A stretch of 64,000 bases of DNA, from NCBI RefSeq assembly GCF_026319365.1, contig NZ_JAPDMS010000007.1, positions 1 to 64,000 on the forward strand. The letters are read 5' to 3'. Below the pieces are notes generated by a model. The model was not told where the DNA came from and made no database searches. It was given only the letters and a program-made list of their open reading frames with translations. Numbering within the stretch: the stretch's first letter is position 1; every line of letters begins with the position of its first letter. Origin of the DNA: Methylophaga sp. OBS1. Lineage in GTDB: Bacteria > Pseudomonadota > Gammaproteobacteria > Nitrosococcales > Methylophagaceae. Shown here one piece after another: positions 20,344-29,005 of the stretch. Made by a program: the position numbers and the translations under genes.

Positions 20344-21707
20344 CAAAGCAACACGCAAAACAAGCGCTGGTGATTGATGACGAGCCGGATATTCTCGAAT
20401 TACTGACAATGACGTTGTCCGGTATGTCGATTGACTGTGTGACCGCCGAGAATCTGGCCCAGGCGCATCAAGCGCTCAAACAGCACAAATTCGATTTATG
20501 TTTTACCGATATGCGACTGCCAGACGGTAATGGTTTGGAATTGGTGAAAACATTGCAGCGACAGTGGCCTGAGTTACCTGTAGCGGTTATCACGGCGCAT
20601 GGCGATGTCGATCATGCGGTTGAAGCGCTTAAGTCCGGTGCTTTTGATTTTGTTTCCAAACCACTCAAGCTAAGAATGCTGCGAGACCTGGTTGAAGCGG
20701 CGCTGAAATTGTCGCCTGATCGGCCACAACAGCGTGAACGACGCTCACGTGACAAACTCCTGGGGGATACTGACCCCATTCGTGCGCTTCGTGGCAAAAT
20801 CAGCAAACTGGCACGAAGTCAGGCACCGGTCTATATCACGGGTGAATCGGGGACGGGCAAAGAACTGGTTGCCAGACTGATTCATGAGCTTGGCGCGCGT
20901 AGTGATGGCCCGTTTGTGCCGATTAACTGTGGCGCGATACCGGCAGAACTGGTGGAAAGTGAGTTCTTCGGTCACAAGAAGGGCGCCTTTACCGGTGCTG
21001 TCGCCGATAAACAGGGACTGTTTCAAGCTGCTGATGGCGGCACGCTGTTTCTTGATGAAGTCGCTGATTTACCATTGATGATGCAAGTCAAATTACTACG
21101 GGCGATACAGGAAAAAGCAGTGCGGCCTGTCGGGGGGCATGAAGAGGTTAATGTTGATGTACGCATATTGTCTGCTACCCATAAAAACCTGGCAGCATGC
21201 GTGCAGCAGGGCAGTTTTCGTGAGGATTTGTTCTACCGTTTGAATGTGATAGAGCTTACCGTTCCGCCATTACGGGAGCGTCAGGCTGATATCCCATTGT
21301 TGGCAGACCATATCCTGACTACACTGGCGAGGAAAAATCATCTCGACAAGCCGAACATCAGCCAGGCCGCCATGAATAAGCTGCGGTCCTATGCTTTCCC
21401 CGGCAATGTACGGGAGTTGGAGAACATTCTGGAGAGAGCGCTGACCTGGGCTGAGGCTGACAGCATTGAAGTGGATGACCTGATGCTACCCCAGCATCAA
21501 CCGATAGTCAGTGCTGAACCTCTGGCAACGACGGGAGCCAGGCAGACCGTTCCGCAGGACCTTGAGGCCTGCCTGGAGGATCAGGAACGCCAGCTCATCA
21601 TGCAGGCACTGGAGGCGACCCGTTGGAACCGGACCGCTGCAGCCAAAAAACTGGGGATTACGTTCCGCGCCTTGCGCTACAAGTTGAAGAAGCTGGAACT
21701 GGATTAA
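20340..21707 (+). CDS. pilR: Sigma-54-dependent response regulator PilR
   Basis: This 455-residue NtrC-family activator has a receiver domain with phosphorylation site D57 (FTDMRLPDG), an AAA+ domain with Walker A GESGTGKE and the sigma-54 contact loop GAFTGA, and a C-terminal Fis-type helix-turn-helix (TAAAKKLGITFRALRYKL). It activates sigma-54 promoters, classically pilA. ATG 20340 overlaps the pilS stop and has AGGA nine bases upstream; an in-frame ATG at 20322 is less likely. Its last four bases overlap the convergent ygfZ gene. Confidence 0.96.
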   Translation: MTKQHAKQALVIDDEPDILELLTMTLSGMSIDCVTAENLAQAHQALKQHKFDLCFTDMRLPDGNGLELVKTLQRQWPELPVAVITAHGDVDHAVEALKSGAFDFVSKPLKLRMLRDLVEAALKLSPDRPQQRERRSRDKLLGDTDPIRALRGKISKLARSQAPVYITGESGTGKELVARLIHELGARSDGPFVPINCGAIPAELVESEFFGHKKGAFTGAVADKQGLFQAADGGTLFLDEVADLPLMMQVKLLRAIQEKAVRPVGGHEEVNVDVRILSATHKNLAACVQQGSFREDLFYRLNVIELTVPPLRERQADIPLLADHILTTLARKNHLDKPNISQAAMNKLRSYAFPGNVRELENILERALTWAEADSIEVDDLMLPQHQPIVSAEPLATTGARQTVPQDLEACLEDQERQLIMQALEATRWNRTAAAKKLGITFRALRYKLKKLELD

Positions 21708-22651
21708 TCCGTCTCTGCTTCTTCGACCATGGCGGTCAGAGAAGTCAGCACCTGATTGTCAATCTGGGCGGTTTTACCGGCAGCAGAGAGTTTCATGCTC
21801 AATTGGCAAACCAGTGTCTGCTCAGCGTCGAACTGTGCCTGAACTACATGGCCCAGTGTGTCACCTTCGGCATTGGTCACCACGCTGTTGATGGCGGGTA
21901 AGCTGTTGCCTTCAAGCCGGCCCAGAAACAGCCTACGGCTGGGTTTGCCCAGGTAATGTAAACGGGCAACCACTTCCTGACCGGGATAGCAGCCTTTTTT
22001 AAAGCTGACACCACCGGCCAGATCAAGGTTGACCTGTTGCGGTGTAAAGGCTTCTTTACTCTCGGCAAAGACCATCGGCAGGCCGGCTTCAATGTCATGT
22101 CGTTGCCACACAGCTTCGGGTGCCAGCCGCCAGTCATTTTCCAACCAGCCAGACAGGGTCTGGACATTTTCCTCATCGGCAATGACAAGAGAGCGTGGTG
22201 TTTCACCGGGCTGAAGGATAACAAGGCCTGCTTCACAGACCTGGCCCTGCCAGATTTCTGTTGACTCAAGTGTTGCCGTAGGATGAATCAGACCCAGAAC
22301 ATAGCTGTCTTCCAGCAGTTTGATATCGACCTTGCTACGTAACTTGAACATGGTCAGACGTTGGCTGATGGCATCAGCCAGATCAGCGGGCAGAATGATC
22401 AGGTAATCGTCCTCACGTCTCAGCAACTGAAAAATCGACAACAAACGACCTTTCGGATTGCAAAAACCGCTCAGCTGCGATTGATTCACTTGCAGGGCAT
22501 TGACGTCGTTGGTCAACAGGTTCTGCAGAAAGCTTTTTGCTTCCTCGCCCATGACCTGGATGATCCTGCTGGCGGGCAAAGGAATGATAAGGTTGCCCTC
22601 TGTGTCTGGGCTTGACTGTGATTGTTGATCGGTGAGTTGCTGCCAATTCAT
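21704..22651 (-). CDS. ygfZ: Folate-dependent Fe-S cluster repair/assembly protein YgfZ
   Basis: This 315-residue member of the GcvT-like folate-binding family has the diagnostic YgfZ motif KGCYPGQEVVAR around residue 220, containing its conserved cysteine. YgfZ supports activity of certain [4Fe-4S] enzymes such as MiaB. It is divergent from ygfX, the usual arrangement in gammaproteobacteria, and convergent with pilR with a four-base overlap. Confidence 0.95.
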   Translation of the reverse strand: MNWQQLTDQQSQSSPDTEGNLIIPLPASRIIQVMGEEAKSFLQNLLTNDVNALQVNQSQLSGFCNPKGRLLSIFQLLRREDDYLIILPADLADAISQRLTMFKLRSKVDIKLLEDSYVLGLIHPTATLESTEIWQGQVCEAGLVILQPGETPRSLVIADEENVQTLSGWLENDWRLAPEAVWQRHDIEAGLPMVFAESKEAFTPQQVNLDLAGGVSFKKGCYPGQEVVARLHYLGKPSRRLFLGRLEGNSLPAINSVVTNAEGDTLGHVVQAQFDAEQTLVCQLSMKLSAAGKTAQIDNQVLTSLTAMVEEAETD

Positions 22652-22671
22652 AATGACTCTGATAAAAAGTA

Positions 22672-22740
22672 ATGGATATCTATTCTAACGGCTGGTGGCA
22701 TTGTAAAACAGGGATGAATAAAGCGGTTTTTATGGAATGA
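22672..22740 (+). CDS. 22-codon open frame overlapping the ygfX start, possible sdhE remnant
   Basis: The frame starts ATG GAT ATC and ends with a TGA that overlaps the ygfX ATG (ATGA). It contains the residues WWHCKTGMNKA. The spacing W-x-C-x-x-G-M matches the RGxxE-region signature of SdhE (WACRRGMRELD), and sdhE is the gene normally found at this place between ygfZ and ygfX. There is no good ribosome site. The match is short and could be chance. It is listed because the coupling and location are suggestive. Confidence 0.25.
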   Translation: MDIYSNGWWHCKTGMNKAVFME

Positions 22741-23159
22741 AGATTGAATGGAAACAATCACGTTTTTTACTGGCTTACCTGATGCTTGTACATACTACGG
22801 CAGTGTTGCTGGTGAATATGCTCGGCTTGAGTCTGATGCTGACAGTGCCCCTATCACTGCTCGTAATCGCCAGCCTGCTTTTTTACTGCCGCCGTTATGG
22901 TCGATACGCCCGAACCACAGCATCTGGACAGTTGTGGGTGGATGCCGAGGGCTTTTGGTTTTGGTCTGACTCGGATGGCCAACAAGAGGGGCCCATGCTG
23001 CTCAGGGGTAGTGTGATACTGGGTCCCGTGATTGCGATTTACCTGAAAGCCGCTCAAAAGCGTTTTAGCCATTCTCTAATCATTGCCCGTGATGCGGTCA
23101 CAGCTGAGGACTGGCGTCGACTGCGGGTCAGGCTGCGTGATCCTGAGTCCTGGGAGTAA
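22737..23159 (+). CDS. ygfX: YgfX (CptA) family inner membrane protein
   Basis: This 140-residue protein has two adjacent membrane helices (about residues 9-50) followed by a soluble domain with WVDAEGFWFW and the C-terminal WRRLRVRLRDPE typical of YgfX. In E. coli YgfX was proposed to be the toxin partner of YgfY/SdhE; its role is unsettled. The usual partner sdhE is missing here. Its last 32 bases overlap the convergent nadB gene. Confidence 0.8.
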   Translation: MKIEWKQSRFLLAYLMLVHTTAVLLVNMLGLSLMLTVPLSLLVIASLLFYCRRYGRYARTTASGQLWVDAEGFWFWSDSDGQQEGPMLLRGSVILGPVIAIYLKAAQKRFSHSLIIARDAVTAEDWRRLRVRLRDPESWE

Positions 23160-24741
23160 TGATGGTTTCCTGTGGCGGCTGGCTATTGTCGGTCTCCGGG
23201 TAGTCGAGTATGTAATGCAGGCCTCGACTTTCTTTGCGCAGCAGCGCTGAAGCAATAATAAGCTCAGCCACATCTGCCAGGTTGCGGAGTTCCAGCAAAT
23301 CACTGCTGATATGGTGTTGGGCATAATAGTCACCAATTTCCTGTTTTAACAGTATCAGTCTTTGCCTGGCTTTATTTAGACGATGGGTACTTCGCACGAT
23401 CCCGACGTAGTCCCACATAAAACGCCGCAGTTCATCCCAGTTGTGAGTAATGGCGATGGCCTCTTTGGCTGGTTCCACCTGGCTGGCATCCCAGGGCGGG
23501 ATAGTGGCACTGACCGGCTTGAGTTCCTGTTGTTTGATATCATCCGCGGCAGCACGTGCAAATACCAGGCACTCCAGTAGGGAGTTACTGGCCATCCGGT
23601 TAGCACCATGCAGACCCGTATGGGCGGTTTCACCAATAGCGTAAAGGCCGGGGATATCGGTTCTGCCCTGTAAGTCAGTCATGATGCCACCACAGGTATA
23701 GTGTGCTGCCGGTACTACCGGGATTGGCTCGCGGGTCATATCGATGCCGTAGTCAAGACAGCGCTTGTAAATTGTCGGGAAGTGGCTTTTGATAAAGGTC
23801 GCCGGCTTGTGTGAAATATCAAGATAGACGCAGTCGTCACCCAGGCGTTTCATTTCATGGTCGATGGCTCTGGCCACCACATCACGCGGTGCCAGCTCTG
23901 CTTGCGGATGGAAGTGAGGCATGAAACGCTCACCGTTAGCCAACAACAGCCTGGCCCCTTCACCACGCAACGCCTCACTGATCAGGAAAGACTTGGCTTT
24001 GGGATGAAACAGGCAAGTGGGGTGAAACTGCACAAATTCCATATTGGCCACCCGACAGCCAGCTCGCCACCCCATCGCGATACCATCGCCAGTTGAGACA
24101 TCAGGGTTGCTGGTATAAAGATAGACCTTTCCCGCCCCACCGGTTGCCAATACGGTGACAGGGCTCAGAAAGGTTTTGGTCTCATCATTTTTGATATCCA
24201 GCACATAACAGCCAATGGTCCGGTTCGGTGACTGTTTTAATTGTTTCTGACTGGTAATGAGGTCGATGCCAATGTGATAGGGAAATAAACTGATATTGGG
24301 GTGATCTTTGGCCTTAGCCAGTAGAGTGGTCTCGACTTCGCGACCTGTGGCATCGGCGGAGTGAATAATACGGCGATGACTGTGTCCGCCTTCCTGAGTC
24401 AGGTGATAGGTTTCCGATGTCATTCCATCTCGGGTGAACGATACCCCTTGATCAATCAGCCACTCAATATTTTCGCGGGCGTGCTCGACGGTATAGCGCA
24501 CAGCGTGTTCGTTACAGAGTCCGGCACCGGCGCGGAGGGTATCATCAATGTGAGATTGAATAGAGTCTGTCTTATCCAGTACGACCGAAATGCCACCCTG
24601 CGCATACAATGAGGCGCCTTCATCAAGCGGCCCCTTGGAGATAACAGCAACACGGGCAGAGTCGGCCATGTGCAGAGCGAGTGTGAGGCCAGCTGTGCCG
24701 CTGCCGATAATCAGAATGTCATAATGCTCAGTTGTGGTCAT
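23128..24741 (-). CDS. nadB: L-aspartate oxidase
   Basis: This 537-residue flavoprotein begins with the FAD-binding motif YDILIIGSGTAGLTLAL. It carries SLYAQGGISVVL, the HPTCLF segment and GLYAIGETAHTGLHGANRMASNSLLEC. It oxidises aspartate to iminoaspartate, the first step of NAD synthesis, and links functionally to nadE at 11 kb. It is divergent from rpoE (129 bases between) and convergent with ygfX with a 32-base overlap. Full length and intact. Confidence 0.97.
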   Translation of the reverse strand: MTTTEHYDILIIGSGTAGLTLALHMADSARVAVISKGPLDEGASLYAQGGISVVLDKTDSIQSHIDDTLRAGAGLCNEHAVRYTVEHARENIEWLIDQGVSFTRDGMTSETYHLTQEGGHSHRRIIHSADATGREVETTLLAKAKDHPNISLFPYHIGIDLITSQKQLKQSPNRTIGCYVLDIKNDETKTFLSPVTVLATGGAGKVYLYTSNPDVSTGDGIAMGWRAGCRVANMEFVQFHPTCLFHPKAKSFLISEALRGEGARLLLANGERFMPHFHPQAELAPRDVVARAIDHEMKRLGDDCVYLDISHKPATFIKSHFPTIYKRCLDYGIDMTREPIPVVPAAHYTCGGIMTDLQGRTDIPGLYAIGETAHTGLHGANRMASNSLLECLVFARAAADDIKQQELKPVSATIPPWDASQVEPAKEAIAITHNWDELRRFMWDYVGIVRSTHRLNKARQRLILLKQEIGDYYAQHHISSDLLELRNLADVAELIIASALLRKESRGLHYILDYPETDNSQPPQETIITPRTQDHAA

Positions 24742-24789
24742 AGGGCTCGATGTAGGTACAATAGGCGGAATTTATTTTGCACGTAATAC

Positions 24790-24817
24790 GGAACAAAGTT
24801 AAATCGATATGGTCAAT
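24790..24817 (+). promoter_or_regulatory. Sigma-E type promoter upstream of rpoE
   Basis: GGAACAA (24790-24796), a 15-base spacer, then GTCAAT (24812-24817) closely fits the extracytoplasmic sigma-E consensus GGAACTT-N15/16-GTCTAA. It lies 54 bases upstream of the rpoE ATG, as expected for autoregulation of the rpoE operon. Confidence 0.72.
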
Positions 24818-24870
24818 GAAGCTGGATCAAAAAGTGCACACTGGCGTGTCGATAATAGCCGGAAGATAGG

Positions 24871-25452
24871 ATGAATGCAGATCAAGAGCTAGTACGACGC
24901 GTACAGGCAGGGGATAAAAAAGCGTTTGACCTGCTGATAATGAAATATCAGCAGCGGATTATTCATGTCATAACCGGCTTTGTACACGATCCGGTGGAGG
25001 CCATGGATGTCGCACAGGAAGCGTTCATCAAAGCCTATCGAGCGCTGCCGGGCTTCAGGGGAGACAGTGCGTTCTACACTTGGTTGTATCGCATTGCTAT
25101 CAACACCTCAAAAAATTACCTGACAGCGGCATCGAGACGGCCACCGGTGACAGATGTTGATGCAATGGATGCAACAATTTACTACGATGCACCGGAATTG
25201 AAGGAATTTGAGACGCCTGAAAACAGTCTCATGAGTAATGAATTGCAGCAAGCAATTCATGACGCGATTCAGGATTTACCTGAAGATACCGCAACGGCGA
25301 TCAAACTGCGGGAGTTTGATGGTTTGAGCTACGAGGAAATTGCGCAGGTAATGGATTGTCCAATCGGCACAGTACGATCACGTATCTTTCGTGCCAGAGA
25401 GGCAATCGACAAGCAGGTCAAAGCAGTGATGGGTGGAGAGGAACAACAATGA
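24871..25452 (+). CDS. rpoE: Extracytoplasmic sigma factor RpoE (AlgU)
   Basis: This 193-residue ECF sigma factor starts MNADQELVRRVQAGDKKAFDLL. Region 2 contains DVAQEAFIKAYRALPGFRGDSAFYTWLYRIA and region 4 contains LREFDGLSYEEIAQVMDCPIGTVRSRIFRARE, typical of the RpoE/AlgU group. It directs the envelope stress response. It heads the five-gene operon rpoE-rseA-rseB-rseC-mucD and is preceded by its own sigma-E-like promoter. The stop overlaps the rseA ATG. Confidence 0.98.
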   Translation: MNADQELVRRVQAGDKKAFDLLIMKYQQRIIHVITGFVHDPVEAMDVAQEAFIKAYRALPGFRGDSAFYTWLYRIAINTSKNYLTAASRRPPVTDVDAMDATIYYDAPELKEFETPENSLMSNELQQAIHDAIQDLPEDTATAIKLREFDGLSYEEIAQVMDCPIGTVRSRIFRAREAIDKQVKAVMGGEEQQ

Positions 25453-26003
25453 CAGCCAAGCAACAAGAATTACTGTCAGCATTTGTCGACGGTGAACTGA
25501 ATTCGCAGGAGCTGGATGAGCTGCTGGCGTTAATGAACACAGATGACAGTGCCAGAGCAGATTATCAACGTTATCAACTTACCAGTGATGTGTTACGGGG
25601 TCACACGAATCGAAGCCAGCCTGTCGATTTGTCTGCCCGTGTCAGTGCGGCACTGGCCGATGAGCCGGTTCATGAGTTGACTGGATCGCAAAACAAAAAA
25701 TCCAGTCTGGTTACTGTGCCGGACTGGTTCTGGAAACAAACGGCCGGCTTGGCGGCGGCTGCCTCAATTGGTGCGCTGGCTGTGGTTGGTGTGCTGAACC
25801 AACCGCAAACCGCGGTCACACCAGAATTGGCACAAGTCCCGGCACAGACACAGACAGCAGCGACGGAGTCACCAAACCGCTGGACTGTCGGCGAGCAGGA
25901 AGTCGAAGATAGACTGAACAACTATCTGGTTGATCACAACGAATATGCTGGGGCTTCTGGTCTGTTTTCTTATGCTCGTGTCGTGTCCTACGGCGAGGAG
26001 TAG
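25449..26003 (+). CDS. rseA: Anti-sigma-E factor RseA (MucA)
   Basis: This 184-residue protein has an N-terminal cytoplasmic sigma-binding domain (QELLSAFVDGELNSQELDELL), one central membrane helix (about 98-115, TAGLAAAASIGALAVVGVL) and a periplasmic tail. It holds RpoE inactive at the membrane until regulated proteolysis. ATG 25449 overlaps the rpoE stop (ATGA), which decides the start; a longer frame from 25356 lies inside rpoE and is not credible. Confidence 0.94.
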   Translation: MTAKQQELLSAFVDGELNSQELDELLALMNTDDSARADYQRYQLTSDVLRGHTNRSQPVDLSARVSAALADEPVHELTGSQNKKSSLVTVPDWFWKQTAGLAAAASIGALAVVGVLNQPQTAVTPELAQVPAQTQTAATESPNRWTVGEQEVEDRLNNYLVDHNEYAGASGLFSYARVVSYGEE

Positions 26004-26009
26004 TCTGCT

Positions 26010-26996
26010 ATGCGTTTCCTGCTTCATGTTCTGCTGGGTCTGAGTTTCAGTCTGCCGGCTGTTGTGTTAGCTGCAGATGATGACAAAGCACTCGAGATGC
26101 TGGAACGCATGACCGAGGCAGCCAAAACACTGACTTATGAAGGTGTTTTTGCCTACCAGTCCGGGAAAAATATGCAGTCGATTCGTATTTACCATCGTGC
26201 CGATGCGCGTGGTGAGCTGGAACGCCTCATTTCTCTTAACGGTGCCGCCCGTGAAGTGATACGCAGCAATGACATGGTGACCTGCATCAATCCCGAAGGT
26301 AAACAAGTCAATGTCAGCCGACGTCCACTGGGTCGCGGCTTTCCCAGTGACTTACCCAGAAGGCTGAATTCAGCGACGCCCTACTATGATGTCACCCTTG
26401 GAGAAACCGATCGCATAGCCGGTCGTAAAGCACATGAACTGGTGATTAGTCCTGAGGACAGCTACCGTTACGGTTACCGGTTGTGGGTCGATGCGGATAC
26501 CTACCTTCTGCTGAAATCGGAGCTGGTTGGCGCCGATGGTGATGTGTTGGAAACGTTTACTTTCTCGTCAATAAATACAGATGTTCATATCCCTGAACAC
26601 AAATTCGAATCACAAATGGCCGGTGAGGAAATGACATGGCACCGCAGCGAGCCGGAACAACCTCTCAACACGGCTAACCAGAGCCAGGTACACAACTGGC
26701 GGCCCGCGTGGTTGCCCGATGGCTTTTCGCAGGTGGCTTACCAGACTCGACTCCGCACTAATAACGGGGCCGATGTAGAGCAACGTGTGTACAGCGACGG
26801 GTTGAGTTCGGTTTCGATCTTTATCGAGAAAATCCGTGCCCGTCACAGCCACCTGCATGGTGGTTCTCATGTTGGCGCTATCAACGCGTTCGGCACAATC
26901 ATGCAAGCCCATTTTGTCACCGTCGTTGGTGAAGTCCCTGCTCAGACGGTGGAGAAAATCGGTAGCAGTATCACATTCGCGGATCCTCAGCAGTGA
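26010..26996 (+). CDS. rseB: Periplasmic sigma-E regulator RseB (MucB)
   Basis: This 328-residue protein has a signal peptide (MRFLLHVLLGLSFSLPAVVLA) and the two-domain MucB/RseB fold, with TYEGVFAYQSGKNMQSIRIYHR near the start of the LolA-like domain. It binds the periplasmic part of RseA, shielding it from proteolysis, and senses lipopolysaccharide or lipid signals. Its last four bases overlap rseC. Confidence 0.95.
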   Translation: MRFLLHVLLGLSFSLPAVVLAADDDKALEMLERMTEAAKTLTYEGVFAYQSGKNMQSIRIYHRADARGELERLISLNGAAREVIRSNDMVTCINPEGKQVNVSRRPLGRGFPSDLPRRLNSATPYYDVTLGETDRIAGRKAHELVISPEDSYRYGYRLWVDADTYLLLKSELVGADGDVLETFTFSSINTDVHIPEHKFESQMAGEEMTWHRSEPEQPLNTANQSQVHNWRPAWLPDGFSQVAYQTRLRTNNGADVEQRVYSDGLSSVSIFIEKIRARHSHLHGGSHVGAINAFGTIMQAHFVTVVGEVPAQTVEKIGSSITFADPQQ

Positions 26997-27418
26997 TCGA
27001 ACAGAAAGCCACTGTCATTGGTCGTGATGGCAGATTAGTTTGGGTTGAAGCGGAACGGCAATCTACCTGCGGACAGTGTCAGGCCAGGAAAGGTTGTGGC
27101 ACAGGAATGCTGGCCAAGCATGTTGGTCAGCGATTTTCGCGGCTTGCAGTCAACACGGACCTCGACCTCAAAGTGGGGCAACAAGTGATGGTCTCGATAC
27201 CCGAACAGGCATTGCTCAGCGGTGCAGTCCTTATGTACCTGATGCCACTTACAGGCCTGTTCACAGCGGCAGTCTTGGTAAGAATGCTGGGTGCAGGGGA
27301 ACTGGCCCAAATTACGGCTGGTCTACTAGGACTGTGTGTCGGCTTTTTCTGGGTCAAACATAAGATGACAGATAAGAATCCCGGCATCCGTGTTCAAACA
27401 ATAGAGGAATACCAATGA
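26993..27418 (+). CDS. rseC: RseC/MucC family positive regulator of sigma-E activity
   Basis: This 141-residue protein carries the N-terminal cysteine motif CGQCQARKGCG, two membrane helices (about 75-115) and a short tail. RseC-family proteins are also linked to SoxR reduction through RsxABCDGE. It starts with GTG 26993, overlapping the rseB TGA, and its end overlaps mucD by four bases. GTG is chosen because of this coupling and because it gives the normal IEQKATVIGRDG start. Confidence 0.92.
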   Translation: MIEQKATVIGRDGRLVWVEAERQSTCGQCQARKGCGTGMLAKHVGQRFSRLAVNTDLDLKVGQQVMVSIPEQALLSGAVLMYLMPLTGLFTAAVLVRMLGAGELAQITAGLLGLCVGFFWVKHKMTDKNPGIRVQTIEEYQ

Positions 27419-28845
27419 GATATACCAAAACCTGGACAGCAATCATGATGCTGACGGCTTGGTTGATGCTGAGCTTCAATGTGCAAGCTCGTGCCTTGCC
27501 GGAATTCACCGAACTGGTAGCTGAAAACGGCGACGCTGTCGTTAATATCAGCACACGTAACAAAGTGGATCAGACGGCGAGCTCGATGTTGCCTCCGGGT
27601 ATGGAAATTCCTGAAGGCTCTGGCATTGATGAATTCTTTAAAAAGTTCTTTGACGGTATGCCAGGCATGCCTCCCGGCGGTATGCCATCGCCCAGAGAGA
27701 GCGAATCGCTGGGCTCAGGCTTCGTGCTGTCGGAGGATGGTTTCATTCTGACTAATCACCATGTTATCAGAGATGCCGAGGAAATTATTGTACGTTTCAG
27801 TGATCGTACCGAGCTGGAAGCTGAATTATTAGGTAGCGATGAGCGGAGCGACGTGGCGCTGCTAAAAGTCGACGCGAAAGGGTTAAAAGCCGTCAAGCTG
27901 GGTGATTCCAATGCGCTGCAGGTAGGTGAATGGGTACTGGCCATTGGCTCACCATTCGGCTTCGATTATTCCGCCACTGCGGGTATCGTCAGCGCCCTTG
28001 GTCGAAGCCTGCCAAGTGACAGCTATGTCCCTTTCATCCAGACTGACGTCGCCATCAATCCAGGTAATTCTGGTGGTCCACTCTTTAACCTGGACGGGGA
28101 AGTCATCGGGATCAATTCACAAATCTACAGCCGCACTGGTGGCTTTATGGGTGTGTCATTTGCCATTCCCATTGATACAGTGATGAATGTCGTGGCACAG
28201 ATTAAAGATCAGGGTTATGTCAGCCGCGGCTGGCTGGGTGTCGTTATTCAGGATGTCACGCGAGAACTGGCTGAATCCTTTGGTCTCGACAAGCCGAAAG
28301 GTGCGTTAGTGTCGCGGGTAGTTTCAGACAGCCCGGCAGCAGAAGCAGGCTTCAAAGCCGGCGATGTCATCCTTAAATTCGATGGCAAAGAAGTCGAAAC
28401 CTCGTCTGACTTGCCTCCTATTGTCGGTCGAACCATGGTGGGTAAGGAAGTCAACGTCATTGTTATGCGTGATAACAAACGCACCACCCTGGGCGTGACC
28501 ATCGAAGAGTTGCCTGAAGATGAGGAACTCGCTGCTTCTGGTAGCAAGCCCGGTCGTTTTGTTGCTGAAAATTTATCCATGGAAGTGGCTGAAATTCGCC
28601 CACAACAACGTGAAAAACTGGATGTTGAATCTGGTGGTGTTGTGGTGATGAAGGTTGAGAAAGGACCTGCGATAAACGCCGGTATCCGTCCGGGAGACGT
28701 CATCCTGACTATGAACAACGTCGAAATTGAAGACGCTCATCAATTCATTGAAGTGGCTAAGGATTTGCCCACTGGCAAACCTATCCCGGTTCTGGTTCAA
28801 CGTTCAGGACAGTCCCAGTTTCTGGCACTGAAAATTGATAAATAA
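27415..28845 (+). CDS. mucD: Periplasmic DegP/MucD-type serine protease with two PDZ domains
   Basis: This 476-residue protein has a signal peptide ending NVQARA and a trypsin-like domain with catalytic triad H116 (TNHHVI), D146 (RSDVALL) and S219 (GNSGGPL). Two PDZ domains follow (about 265-350 and 385-470). It degrades misfolded periplasmic proteins and feeds back on the envelope stress response. It closes the rpoE operon and is followed by a strong terminator. Confidence 0.96.
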   Translation: MRYTKTWTAIMMLTAWLMLSFNVQARALPEFTELVAENGDAVVNISTRNKVDQTASSMLPPGMEIPEGSGIDEFFKKFFDGMPGMPPGGMPSPRESESLGSGFVLSEDGFILTNHHVIRDAEEIIVRFSDRTELEAELLGSDERSDVALLKVDAKGLKAVKLGDSNALQVGEWVLAIGSPFGFDYSATAGIVSALGRSLPSDSYVPFIQTDVAINPGNSGGPLFNLDGEVIGINSQIYSRTGGFMGVSFAIPIDTVMNVVAQIKDQGYVSRGWLGVVIQDVTRELAESFGLDKPKGALVSRVVSDSPAAEAGFKAGDVILKFDGKEVETSSDLPPIVGRTMVGKEVNVIVMRDNKRTTLGVTIEELPEDEELAASGSKPGRFVAENLSMEVAEIRPQQREKLDVESGGVVVMKVEKGPAINAGIRPGDVILTMNNVEIEDAHQFIEVAKDLPTGKPIPVLVQRSGQSQFLALKIDK

Positions 28846-28871
28846 CTAACGTTCTTTATCAACACGACAAA

Positions 28872-28909
28872 GCAGCTGATCGGTGATGCCGGTCAGCTGC
28901 TTTTTTTTT
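28872..28909 (+). terminator. Intrinsic terminator of the rpoE operon
   Basis: GCAGCTGA (28872-28879) pairs with TCAGCTGC (28893-28900), extended inward by TCGG/CCGG pairs including one G-T, followed by nine T residues. The remaining bases to 29005 are AT-rich and presumably hold the promoter of the two-component operon, but no clear hexamers were identified. Confidence 0.93.
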
Positions 28910-29005
28910 GCGGGAACGAGAGATTTTCAGCGACACTAAGTTTATTTTTATATTTAAAACTTATATCATTAATAAAAATCATTCGTATTAAAGTGTATTG
29001 CTGGA

